DNA from: Marichromatium bheemlicum
GTDB lineage: Bacteria; Pseudomonadota; Gammaproteobacteria; Chromatiales; Chromatiaceae
NCBI RefSeq assembly: GCF_012276755.1
Contig: NZ_JAAXKX010000008.1
Span: forward strand, 62,001 to 126,000
Direction of reading: 5' to 3'
DNA: 64,000 nt
Positions 20,417-27,765 of the stretch are shown here, one piece after another (positions within the stretch are counted from its first letter, which is position 1; each line of letters starts with the position of its first letter). The notes under the pieces are model-generated. The model was given only the letters and a program-made list of their open reading frames with translations, was not told the DNA's origin and did not search any database. The position numbers and the translations under genes are program-made.

Positions 20417-21172
20417 TCAGTTCGCAACCGAATCCTCTGTGCATGCGCCGTTTGGGTTTGCAACGAGATCGCAGAACCCAAATAGCGCCTTTGCATAGCA
20501 GGTTGCCGCAGAGCGGACCCATGCTGGCGTCACGGTACTCAACCATAGTGCTGGAAGAATGCATCCGGAGATAGCTACCGGCACAAGTGCATCCGAAGCT
20601 TCTGTAAGCGTAGAAGGACCGTGTCGCCACCACAAAATGGCGGCTGCGACGATGGCTGTTAACAAGGAGGCTCCAATGCCCCACCATCGCAGGCCATAGA
20701 GATTACGCCGAAAGCCGTAAGCGATCAGCTCCTGACGGACCCGGGCGTTGTCACGTGTATTTTCGACTAGCCAGCGTACGGCAGATGCGTAGGTTTCATC
20801 GGCACGCTCTGGATTGGCGATCTCATCCTCTGGCGAAGGAAACGCGATATCGGGAATGCGCTCTGACAGAAACCGCTTGTAGCGGCGCTTGGTCGGCATT
20901 TCCAATGTGAAATCTTGATGCCGTAGCCATTCCTTTCCCGGCAGACCGCCTGGAAACAGTGTGGTCTCCGCCCGTTTCCCCGCTTGGCGTGCGATATTGG
21001 CCAGCCAGAACAGTACGCCGAGTCCGAAGGACATGGTGATCACTGTCTCTTTGGGGGACACCGTTCCGGGCAACACGGCCAGGGAGGTTAGCAGGAGCGG
21101 GAGGACTACCAGCAGTGCTGGCAATACTTGCGCTTTTCTACCGTACTCGTCGAATAGAGATTTGTAGGTCAT
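20417..21172 (-). CDS. Four-helix membrane protein of the E2-E1-JAB operon
   Basis: A 251-residue protein of unknown family. Two hydrophobic helices lie near residues 15-35 and 42-60, then a charged cytosolic-looking region of about 95 residues, then two more helices near 158-178 and 190-212, and a short polar tail. Its ATG (21172) overlaps the stop of the E2-E1-JAB gene as ATGA, so translation is coupled. The start MTYKSLFDEY was preferred over a long in-frame upstream extension that would overlap the preceding gene. By position it could be the membrane effector or anchor of the system. This is inference only. Confidence 0.75.
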   Translation of the reverse strand: MTYKSLFDEYGRKAQVLPALLVVLPLLLTSLAVLPGTVSPKETVITMSFGLGVLFWLANIARQAGKRAETTLFPGGLPGKEWLRHQDFTLEMPTKRRYKRFLSERIPDIAFPSPEDEIANPERADETYASAVRWLVENTRDNARVRQELIAYGFRRNLYGLRWWGIGASLLTAIVAAAILWWRHGPSTLTEASDALVPVAISGCILPALWLSTVTPAWVRSAATCYAKALFGFCDLVANPNGACTEDSVAN

Positions 21173-23433
21173 TGCCAGATGCCCTCCGTAATGCTGGCTT
21201 GGTATCCCGATGGATGGCGGATCAGCATCACCGAGGGTGCGACCCGCCATTCTTTCAGTACCTCTGCCGTCTGGCGATCGAGCGCGGAAGGCCCGGATGG
21301 GGTGAGATGACTGTGCCATGTTCCGAGGCAGTAGAGGGCTCCAGCGGTTTCCTCTGAATACCGTTCCACCGCTCTCTTGAGCCCCTTAGTTTCCAGGATG
21401 AAACAGTCGGCTCGGCGTACGCTACTTTCAGGAGCCGGTACGATGCCAGTGACATAAAAGGTGTGTGTCGCTTCCGAGATCCTTCCCATGAGTACGCCGC
21501 CAGTCTCAACGCCTGGGAAACGATTGATATCTTCCGAAATGGCTTGATGCGCATCGGCGCCGATACGGATTGTCCAGGGGCTGGCCTCGACCTTGATTCG
21601 CTCGGAGGGCTGGACCACGATTTGCTGCCATTGGACCTGGATGCCTTGTCGCAAGCCAATCCAGGTGTGTCCAGTTGCCATCGGTAGTCCGTCACGACGT
21701 AGGTCGGCGATGGCCAGACTCATGGCCGATGCGAACTGGGACACCACCGCGTCCGGCATCGCCATGGTCGAAGAACGGCAGCCTTGACCTGTCTCGATAA
21801 GTGCATGGCTCGCGCCTCCTGGCAGAAGCGCATTACTGAGCGCTGAATCACTACGAGCGCGCTCGTATAGAGCGGCGACCATGTCTCCGACGTTGGGGTT
21901 GCCATCGGTGCTCTCGACCAGCAGGGTTGCTGCTGCTCCGCGGCCCCAGATCGCCGCCTCGATGACGGGCGCGTGGAGTTTCGGCGCCGCTTCCATAAGG
22001 GCGTCACGTACTGCGAGCGAAGCGGTCGCATTCACCACGGCCCAGGCGTTTCTCGGAACCGCCTTCTTCAGCAGTTTCGGGTCTGCGAGGACGTCAAGGA
22101 CATGCGCGCTCAAGGCTTCCGTATTCTGAGCGAGGCAAAGTAGAGCCTGCTGTAGCGCGAACGCCTTGTTGCCGAGCAAACCCATCCCGGAGGCGTTGTC
22201 AGGAAGCAGGGCATGCCGAGCGGCGTTGTGCGGTGAGAAGTAGTCGTTGTCGACCGTTACAGACGGTCCGTCGCCCATACGACCGAGGCTGATAGCGACG
22301 TTGGAGCCCAGGCTCCCCGCGCCCAACAGTGTCCAGGGCTTCGGAGTCTTCATGTCTTCGACTCCAGACAGGCGGCGCAACAGGTTGCGGCTCAAGGTAT
22401 GCACGTGGCTCGCTGGTTCGACCGGCACGGCATCGCCGTTGGCGCAGAAATCGCTGATTGGCGTACTGACGACGTAAGGGATCAACTCGATCGGGCTCTC
22501 TGTCCCTATGAGCGGGAACGGGCGCTTAGCCAACAAGACGATCGGCAAAACAAGCGGATAATCTTTCCGAGCTGTCGTGCTCGCCTCCAAGAGACGGTCG
22601 CGCAGGAGTTTCAGCCCGGTGTTGAGGGCTGCGGCGCAGCCATATGCAGCTGCCCGCTGACGCAGGTCTGCAAGGGTTGCTACGGATTCCGGCAAGTAGT
22701 CGCAGCAGACCGGTAAGCTGCCATCCGGGCCCTTGGCAGGGCCGGCGACCAGTCCGAGTGATTGTCCAAGGGCTATTCCGTTTGGGCTGTCCCCATGGCG
22801 CATGAGACGACCGAGAGTGTCGCGGGCGAGTGGGAAAGACTCTGATCCCAGAGCGATCAGTATCCCCGGGGGTTTATCGCGCTCGTACCAGTAGTTGCAT
22901 CCGACAAACCAGGGGCGCTCCTGACCGTCTGTCCTTCCGTATAAGACCCCAGCGTCTGCACAGATGACGTGCGTTAGCGTGTCGCGACGCACAGGCTCCC
23001 AGCCTTGCTTCGGATCGATCAGCGTCCCGTTTGCGGCATTGTCTAGCCATGCCGAGATCTGATTGAGCACGCTTTCCAGCCCGCTCGCATGTAGCAACTC
23101 GGTCAGCGAGCCTTCGACCACGCAAGGGACAGGAGGATCATCTTCCGGTCCTGGATTGATGTGAGGGTGGGATCGACTGAAGTCGTTGCGCAACTCCAGG
23201 GATGGGGCGCACAAAGGGTAGTTGGCGGGGAAGCGCAGTGTTACTGGCTCCACTGGGCGGACGCCGCTCGGTGAATGGCCCTCAGCCAGCCACCTTGAGG
23301 GCATGCTTACCCGAAAACTGGCAACGACCGCCGTTGTCTCATTCCCTGTCGAGAGCGAGAGGTTCTCCACCGCGGGGTGCTCGCGAATCGTTGCGACAGC
23401 CCGAGCGACTGCGGAAGGCAGGACGCTAGCCAT
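21169..23433 (-). CDS. E2-E1-JAB triple fusion (ubiquitin-like conjugation and deconjugation enzyme)
   Basis: One 754-residue chain with three ubiquitin-pathway modules. Residues about 1-140 are a bacterial E2/UBC-like domain, with RFPANYPLCAPS, H91 and the candidate active-site C104 in PPVPCVV. Residues about 365-585 are a ThiF/E1-like adenylation domain with GAGSLG (371-376), the DNDYFSPHNAARH segment and a candidate thioester C552 in GQGCRSS. Residues about 620-754 are a JAB/JAMM isopeptidase with E643 and H707-S-H709...D719. The middle part (140-365) is unassigned. ATG 23433 overlaps the upstream gene by 8 bases; a GTG at 23460 is an alternative. Base composition is lower in GC than the flanks. 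Confidence 0.9.
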   Translation of the reverse strand: MASVLPSAVARAVATIREHPAVENLSLSTGNETTAVVASFRVSMPSRWLAEGHSPSGVRPVEPVTLRFPANYPLCAPSLELRNDFSRSHPHINPGPEDDPPVPCVVEGSLTELLHASGLESVLNQISAWLDNAANGTLIDPKQGWEPVRRDTLTHVICADAGVLYGRTDGQERPWFVGCNYWYERDKPPGILIALGSESFPLARDTLGRLMRHGDSPNGIALGQSLGLVAGPAKGPDGSLPVCCDYLPESVATLADLRQRAAAYGCAAALNTGLKLLRDRLLEASTTARKDYPLVLPIVLLAKRPFPLIGTESPIELIPYVVSTPISDFCANGDAVPVEPASHVHTLSRNLLRRLSGVEDMKTPKPWTLLGAGSLGSNVAISLGRMGDGPSVTVDNDYFSPHNAARHALLPDNASGMGLLGNKAFALQQALLCLAQNTEALSAHVLDVLADPKLLKKAVPRNAWAVVNATASLAVRDALMEAAPKLHAPVIEAAIWGRGAAATLLVESTDGNPNVGDMVAALYERARSDSALSNALLPGGASHALIETGQGCRSSTMAMPDAVVSQFASAMSLAIADLRRDGLPMATGHTWIGLRQGIQVQWQQIVVQPSERIKVEASPWTIRIGADAHQAISEDINRFPGVETGGVLMGRISEATHTFYVTGIVPAPESSVRRADCFILETKGLKRAVERYSEETAGALYCLGTWHSHLTPSGPSALDRQTAEVLKEWRVAPSVMLIRHPSGYQASITEGIWQ

Positions 23434-24565
23434 GGGGTAGCGGTTGGCGTCCGATTGCACCTGAACTCACAGAGGCACCGATGGCCGCTGCCGCGCTCTT
23501 GAGCCGAGGACCGTCGCGGGAGATCGTGTACTTCGAAGGTTGCGGGCCAGCAACCCGCTCGAATCGACCTCCGGCTTCCTTCGCGATCGTCTGGTACTCG
23601 CGCTTGGCACGAATGCACGGCGGATCGTTGGTGTCGTCCAGGATCTCCTTGGAGCTGGAAACAAGATATGCGCCTCCCCGTGCCTGAGATAGCGCGCTCC
23701 TGGCGTCTGGAGATACTTCCGCTTCCTCGCCGAGTTTGCTCCAGCTATCGCGCGAGAGGGAGTGCCAGGAGCAATGGTGCGGTGTGAGGAGAAGGTCGTA
23801 GTCGAGCCAGTGAGGGCGGTTCTCGTGTCGTGCCCAGAGTCGCTCCCATATCGCGACTTCTGCATCTCCACCGGTCAGATAGCGGCAGGCATCTTCGTTT
23901 CCTTCGGCCGAGAGCTTGAAACGAAGGACGACGCTGGAGTTGTTCTTGCTGAGCAGTTCCTCCTCGTCTTCATCGTCCGATGTCGGCATCGGCGCCAGCA
24001 GGCGAGCCGAGAAGCTGCTGTCCCGCAGGCCATCGATACTGCGGAATTCTTGGTCCGTCATGACGAGAATCGGTCCCAAATCGTCGGTCTTGCCGTTCTC
24101 GTCCTCACCGAGGATCAAGATTCTGTTGCCGCTCTCCATGGGCTTGTCGTCGCGGAAATGTTGAACCCGCCGCTTGGCCTCTTTTTTCCAGGCTTTCGCA
24201 TCTGCGCAAAGGGTGTGATTCTTTGAGGCCCGGCGGAACACCATCGGAGAAGACCACATCTCGCGGATGAGGATTTTGTCGTCTCCGGGATGCGACTCTG
24301 GAGGACCGAGGTGAAAGTGTCGCTCCAGACCCCGGCAGTGGTCCTGGTCCGGGTGACTCAGTAGGAACGCGTCCACGTAATAGTGGCCAGTCTTTGAGTC
24401 CTTGTCCAGCCGCTCGCGCAGCATTCGTGCGACGTCAGGCGTGTCATCCTCCGGATCGTCTGCAGCTTCTCTGATGTTGACGTCGACCAGGATCTTTCTG
24501 CCGCTGTCCAGCTCGATCAGCGCCATGTCTCCATTGTCGACCGAAAAGTACGTCACCGAAACCAT
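23426..24565 (-). CDS. Metallo-beta-lactamase-fold protein (ComEC-type metal motif)
   Basis: A 379-residue protein beginning MVSVTYFSVDNGDMALIEL, the usual first strands of the MBL fold. The metal motif is SHPDQDHCRG (H71, D73, D75, H76), the HxDxDH form seen in ComEC/Rec2-like MBL domains, with a later DLLLTPHHCSWHS likely giving further ligands. No membrane segment is present. It could be a hydrolase or nuclease; the substrate is not evident. The start at 24565 has GAGAGG upstream; a TTG at 24598 is less likely. It ends inside the start of the E2-E1-JAB gene, so the two are co-translated. Confidence 0.85.
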   Translation of the reverse strand: MVSVTYFSVDNGDMALIELDSGRKILVDVNIREAADDPEDDTPDVARMLRERLDKDSKTGHYYVDAFLLSHPDQDHCRGLERHFHLGPPESHPGDDKILIREMWSSPMVFRRASKNHTLCADAKAWKKEAKRRVQHFRDDKPMESGNRILILGEDENGKTDDLGPILVMTDQEFRSIDGLRDSSFSARLLAPMPTSDDEDEEELLSKNNSSVVLRFKLSAEGNEDACRYLTGGDAEVAIWERLWARHENRPHWLDYDLLLTPHHCSWHSLSRDSWSKLGEEAEVSPDARSALSQARGGAYLVSSSKEILDDTNDPPCIRAKREYQTIAKEAGGRFERVAGPQPSKYTISRDGPRLKSAAAAIGASVSSGAIGRQPLPHG

Positions 24566-24634
24566 ATCGCGTTGCCTCTCAACATAAATACGCCCCAATT
24601 TAACAACATATGGTATTAATCTCAGATGATCACA

Positions 24635-24656
24635 ACAACATGTAGCGTCTTGTTGT
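24635..24656. promoter_or_regulatory. Small stem-loop upstream of the MBL gene
   Basis: Arms ACAACA and TGTTGT around a 10-base loop, in the AT-rich 111-bp gap between the DUF2188 gene and the MBL gene. It could be an operator or a leader structure. Confidence 0.3.
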
Positions 24657-24676
24657 CAAAAGTGTAGCCTTCCTAG

Positions 24677-24910
24677 CTAGCCCTTAGGTGGATAGGGATC
24701 ATTTCCATGGCTATCGCTGCCGCTGATCCGCCCGTTCCTGTTGTGGATGCGCAACTCCGTCCCTTGGTTGCGGCTCGTCTGCCGGCCTGCGTCGACTGCT
24801 TCATGCTTGGTGTCGTGGTGGCTGCTTGCGCGGCTGCCGCCACCGCGTTTCACGTCCCAGCCTCCGTTGGGATTGGGCACGATATGGTGGGTCTTGGGTC
24901 CGCGTGGCAT
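24677..24910 (-). CDS. DUF2188 domain protein, first gene of the conjugation operon
   Basis: A 77-residue protein that matches the DUF2188 pattern along its whole length: HHIVPNPNGGWDVKRGG, then ASSHHDTKHEAVDAGR, RNQGTELRIHNRNGRI, and a C-terminus NDPYPPKG. Function of the family is unknown. It precedes the MBL and E2-E1-JAB genes on the same strand. A GGAGAAA lies 5 bases before the ATG. Its C-terminal glycine is notable beside an E1/E2/JAB enzyme, but many DUF2188 proteins may share this ending, so a modifier role is only a hypothesis. Confidence 0.85.
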   Translation of the reverse strand: MPRGPKTHHIVPNPNGGWDVKRGGGSRASSHHDTKHEAVDAGRQTSRNQGTELRIHNRNGRISGSDSHGNDPYPPKG

Positions 24911-24945
24911 GTCTATTTCTCCAGTTCAGCATGTTGCCATGAAAA

Positions 24946-24961
24946 GTTCAGAGTACCGAAC
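24946..24961. promoter_or_regulatory. Palindromic operator copy 1 (probable XRE site)
   Basis: GTTCAGAGTACCGAAC fits the form GTTCRG-N4-CYGAAC. It lies 35 bp upstream of the DUF2188 start and is repeated 61 bp away. Confidence 0.65.
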
Positions 24962-25006
24962 TTGCGATAAAGTTAGCATTTGTTTTTCGGAAGTCAAGTG
25001 TCTATT

Positions 25007-25022
25007 GTTCGGACTACTGAAC
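25007..25022. promoter_or_regulatory. Palindromic operator copy 2 (probable XRE site)
   Basis: GTTCGGACTACTGAAC, the second copy of the GTTCRG-N4-CYGAAC palindrome, 33 bp upstream of the XRE start codon. Confidence 0.65.
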
Positions 25023-25055
25023 AACCTTCCATTTTTGCCGTTAGAGGGTCGCTGA

Positions 25056-25379
25056 ATGGCTACCGCCTTGGGGGACAAGATTCGAGGGCTCCGCAAGGAA
25101 CGGAGGCTGACACTGGACAAGCTCGCGGAGCTGACCGGGTCGAGCAAGAGCTACATTTGGGAGCTGGAGAACAAGACGCCACCGAGACCGTCGGCGGAGA
25201 AGCTTTCCAGGATCGCCGACGAACTGGGCGTGACGATCGAGTACCTGCTGGACGCGGAGGGCACCGTCACCGAAGAGGATGCGGCGGATGCCGCCTTTTA
25301 CCGCAAGTATCGGCGCATGGACCCCAGCACGAAGGCGAAGCTGCGCAGCCTGGTCGATATCTGGGACGACGATGACTGA
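25056..25379 (+). CDS. XRE-family transcriptional repressor
   Basis: A 107-residue protein with an N-terminal helix-turn-helix at residues about 6-62 (IRGLRKERRLTLDKLAELTGSSKSYIWELE) and an acidic C-terminal tail. AGAGGG precedes the ATG. It overlaps the following ImmA peptidase gene by 8 bases. It is divergent from the DUF2188/MBL/E2-E1-JAB operon, with two palindromes in the shared intergenic region, so it probably represses both directions. XRE-ImmA pairs are known in integrative elements, where the peptidase relieves repression. Confidence 0.93.
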   Translation: MATALGDKIRGLRKERRLTLDKLAELTGSSKSYIWELENKTPPRPSAEKLSRIADELGVTIEYLLDAEGTVTEEDAADAAFYRKYRRMDPSTKAKLRSLVDIWDDDD

Positions 25380-26271
25380 CGAGAACCTAAGTCCCGAGCA
25401 TTGGGCGTTCAGGCTGACCCACATCCTGAATGCTGCTTGTGTTGATGACCGATTTCCGGTGGATGTCAAGGCGGTTGCCAAGGAGATTTCCAAGCAGCTC
25501 TACCCGAACGATCCCGTGAGCTTGGTCAAGGGCCGCTCTTTGCCCGGATTCGACGGGGCGCTCTATAAGGCGCCTCTGGGCAAGAAGGGGTGGGGCATCT
25601 TCTTCAATTCGGATGTTTCCTCGCCCGGCCGGATCAACTTCACGTTGGCGCACGAGTTCGGGCACTACCTGCTTCATCGCCTCAACCACCCGAACGGAAT
25701 CGAGTGCGAAAAGGAGGGCATCGCTCGCTGGGAATCGGAATACGGGCAGATCGAGCACCAGGCGAACGTCTTCGCAGCCAACCTGCTGATGCCGCTCGAT
25801 GACTTTCGTCGGAACATTGGAGGCCAGGACAGGCCATGTCTGGACGATCTTGGGGAGTGCGCCAACCGATACGAAGTTTCCTTGATCGCGGCCGCTCTGC
25901 GTTGGGTCGAATACACAGGGCGGCGCGCCTGCCTGGTCCTCTCGCGGGATGATTTCGTTCTTTGGGCTCGATCAAGCAAACGTGCGTTTCGAACGGGCTT
26001 ATACATCAAGACAGCGGGGCTTCCCCCTGTTCCGGTGCCACTGTCAGCCTTGGCATGCCGCCAGCACGAACTGGTAGGCGGCCGTGGTTCCACGCAGCAT
26101 CCTCCCGGCGTTTGGTTTTCCGAAGAGTGCGAAGAACTCGTCCTGTACTCGGATCAGTACGACTTCACCATTTCCTTGTTGCATTTCAGTAATGTTGCGG
26201 AAGGCTTCGAGCCAGGCGAAGAGGTCGAAGAAGATGTTTCCGATCGGTACGCAAAACTGCTGAACCGATAG
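25372..26271 (+). CDS. ImmA/IrrE-type metallopeptidase
   Basis: A 299-residue protein with the zinc-peptidase motif HEFGH (H94-H98 in INFTLAHEFGHYLLH), followed by EHQANVFAANLLMP, which supplies the third ligand typical of ImmA/IrrE (DUF955). The C-terminal half (about residues 190-299) is unassigned and could be a sensory domain. Its ATG lies inside the end of the XRE gene, so the two are coupled. The expected substrate is the XRE repressor next to it (inference from ICEBs1-type pairs). Confidence 0.93.
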   Translation: MTDENLSPEHWAFRLTHILNAACVDDRFPVDVKAVAKEISKQLYPNDPVSLVKGRSLPGFDGALYKAPLGKKGWGIFFNSDVSSPGRINFTLAHEFGHYLLHRLNHPNGIECEKEGIARWESEYGQIEHQANVFAANLLMPLDDFRRNIGGQDRPCLDDLGECANRYEVSLIAAALRWVEYTGRRACLVLSRDDFVLWARSSKRAFRTGLYIKTAGLPPVPVPLSALACRQHELVGGRGSTQHPPGVWFSEECEELVLYSDQYDFTISLLHFSNVAEGFEPGEEVEEDVSDRYAKLLNR

Positions 26272-26293
26272 GACAAGAGACACCCAGCGAACA

Positions 26294-26589
26294 AAAGGAC
26301 ACCCACTTACCGTTGACGCTCCCAAGGCGCTCTCCTACGCTTCCTCCAACACCTCCAGCGGAGATGCCCCATGACCCGTCCCCGCGCCTCGCTCGTCTCC
26401 TTGTCCGATACGCCCTGGTATCACGTCGTCACGCGCAGAGTAAAGGACACCCACTTACCGTTGACGCTCGCGAAACGCTCTCCTACGCTTATCCCAACAC
26501 CCCCAGCGGAGATGCCCCATGACTCGTCCCCGCGCCTCGCTCGTCTCCTTGTCCGATACGCCTTGGTACCACGTCGTCACGCGCTGCGT
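26294..26589 (+). repeat. 148-bp tandem duplication of the transposase 5' region
   Basis: Two imperfect direct copies start at 26294 and 26442 (period 148 bp). Each contains AAAGGACACCCACTTACCG, a spacer, the ATG and the first about 22 codons of the transposase. Copy 1 is a truncated start, and only copy 2 leads into the full gene. Because 148 is not a multiple of three, copy 1 cannot be read through into the gene. Confidence 0.85.
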
Positions 26590-27721
26590 GCGCCGGGCGT
26601 ATCTCTGCGGCTTCGATCGGCTGACGGGGCGGAGCTTCGAGCATCGGCGCGGGTGGGTGGAGTTGCGGCTACGGCAACTCGCGGGGGTGTTCGCGATCGA
26701 TGTCGCGGCCTATGCGGTGATGAGCAATCACGTGCATCTGGTGGTGCGGGTGGATGCGGATCGAGCGGCGGGGTGGTCGGATACCGAGGTGTTGCGGCGC
26801 TGGCGGTGTCTGTTCCGGGGACCGGTGGTGGTGGAGCGGTTTCTGTCGCCTGCAACGCGGGCAGAGATGACCGAGGCGGAGCTGGATGGGGTCGCGGGCT
26901 TGGTCGAGACTTACCGGGCGCGGCTGGCGGATCTCTCGTGGTTCATGCGGGTGTTGAACGAGTCGATCGCGCGGGCGGCGAATCGGGAGGACGGGGTCCG
27001 CGGACGATTCTGGGAAGGACGGTTCCGTTCGCAGGCGATCCTCGACGAGACGGCACTGTTGGCGGTGATGGCCTATGTCGATCTCAACCCGATCCGGGCG
27101 GGGATCGCGGAGACGCCGGAGGAGAGTGCGCATACCGGGATTGCGGCGCGGATCGCCGACTTGCGCGCGGACGAAGGTGACACGGCAGGACGATCGTTCG
27201 CTGTCATAGAGCGATCGACACCTGAGGTTGTCGACGCCCCGCCAACGGCGTGCACCGCCGCAGCGCCCGAGACCGACCACGCCGACAGCTCACCAGATGC
27301 CCGCAGCACTCACCTCTGGGAGACCGTCCTCGATCGCCTGCCCCCTGCCCCACTATTACCCTTCGGCAACCCCGCCGAGGTCCCTGCAGCAATCCCCTTC
27401 ACCTTCGGCGACTATCTGACCCTGGTCGACTCGCTCGGCCGCGCCCTGCACCCACGCAAGCGCGGGTCGATCCCGGCGGAGCTGCCCGACATCCTGTCCC
27501 GACTCGGTATCGCGCCGGAGCGCTTCGTCGAGCACGCCGGTTTCCTGCTCAAGGGGTTCGGCGCGGCGATCGGTGCGCCGGAGCGGATGACGGCGCTCGC
27601 GGCACGGCGAGAGTGTCGTTATCTACGCGGCGTGCGCCGCGCCATGGCCCTCTTCGGCCCGACCACGCCGACGGATCGTCCGGCAGCGACCGCATCGCCC
27701 TCGCCCGTCCCTGGCCGATAG
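26519..27721 (+). CDS. REP-associated tyrosine transposase (RAYT, Y1/HUH type)
   Basis: A 400-residue protein. The Y1_Tnp domain occupies about residues 10-210, with the HUH motif in SNHVHLVV, the family start LSDTPWYHVVTRCVRRAYLC, and FWEGRFRSQ plus VDLNPIRAGI near the catalytic tyrosine region (AYVDLNPIRA). A C-terminal extension of about 190 residues is unassigned. RAYTs act on palindromic REP sequences by established knowledge. It ends the accessory block next to the conjugation island. The upstream AAAGGACACCCACTT word resembles sequences flanking related transposases (inference). Confidence 0.88.
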   Translation: MTRPRASLVSLSDTPWYHVVTRCVRRAYLCGFDRLTGRSFEHRRGWVELRLRQLAGVFAIDVAAYAVMSNHVHLVVRVDADRAAGWSDTEVLRRWRCLFRGPVVVERFLSPATRAEMTEAELDGVAGLVETYRARLADLSWFMRVLNESIARAANREDGVRGRFWEGRFRSQAILDETALLAVMAYVDLNPIRAGIAETPEESAHTGIAARIADLRADEGDTAGRSFAVIERSTPEVVDAPPTACTAAAPETDHADSSPDARSTHLWETVLDRLPPAPLLPFGNPAEVPAAIPFTFGDYLTLVDSLGRALHPRKRGSIPAELPDILSRLGIAPERFVEHAGFLLKGFGAAIGAPERMTALAARRECRYLRGVRRAMALFGPTTPTDRPAATASPSPVPGR

Positions 27722-27765
27722 TGCGGTGCGCATGGCCTGTCCCTGGCCGCGCCAGCCCCTGCACG

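Noticed and set aside
20417-24910. Type II CBASS operon
   Set aside because: E2, E1 and JAB modules are present, but no CD-NTase gene or known cyclic-nucleotide effector is visible, and an MBL-fold gene takes that place.
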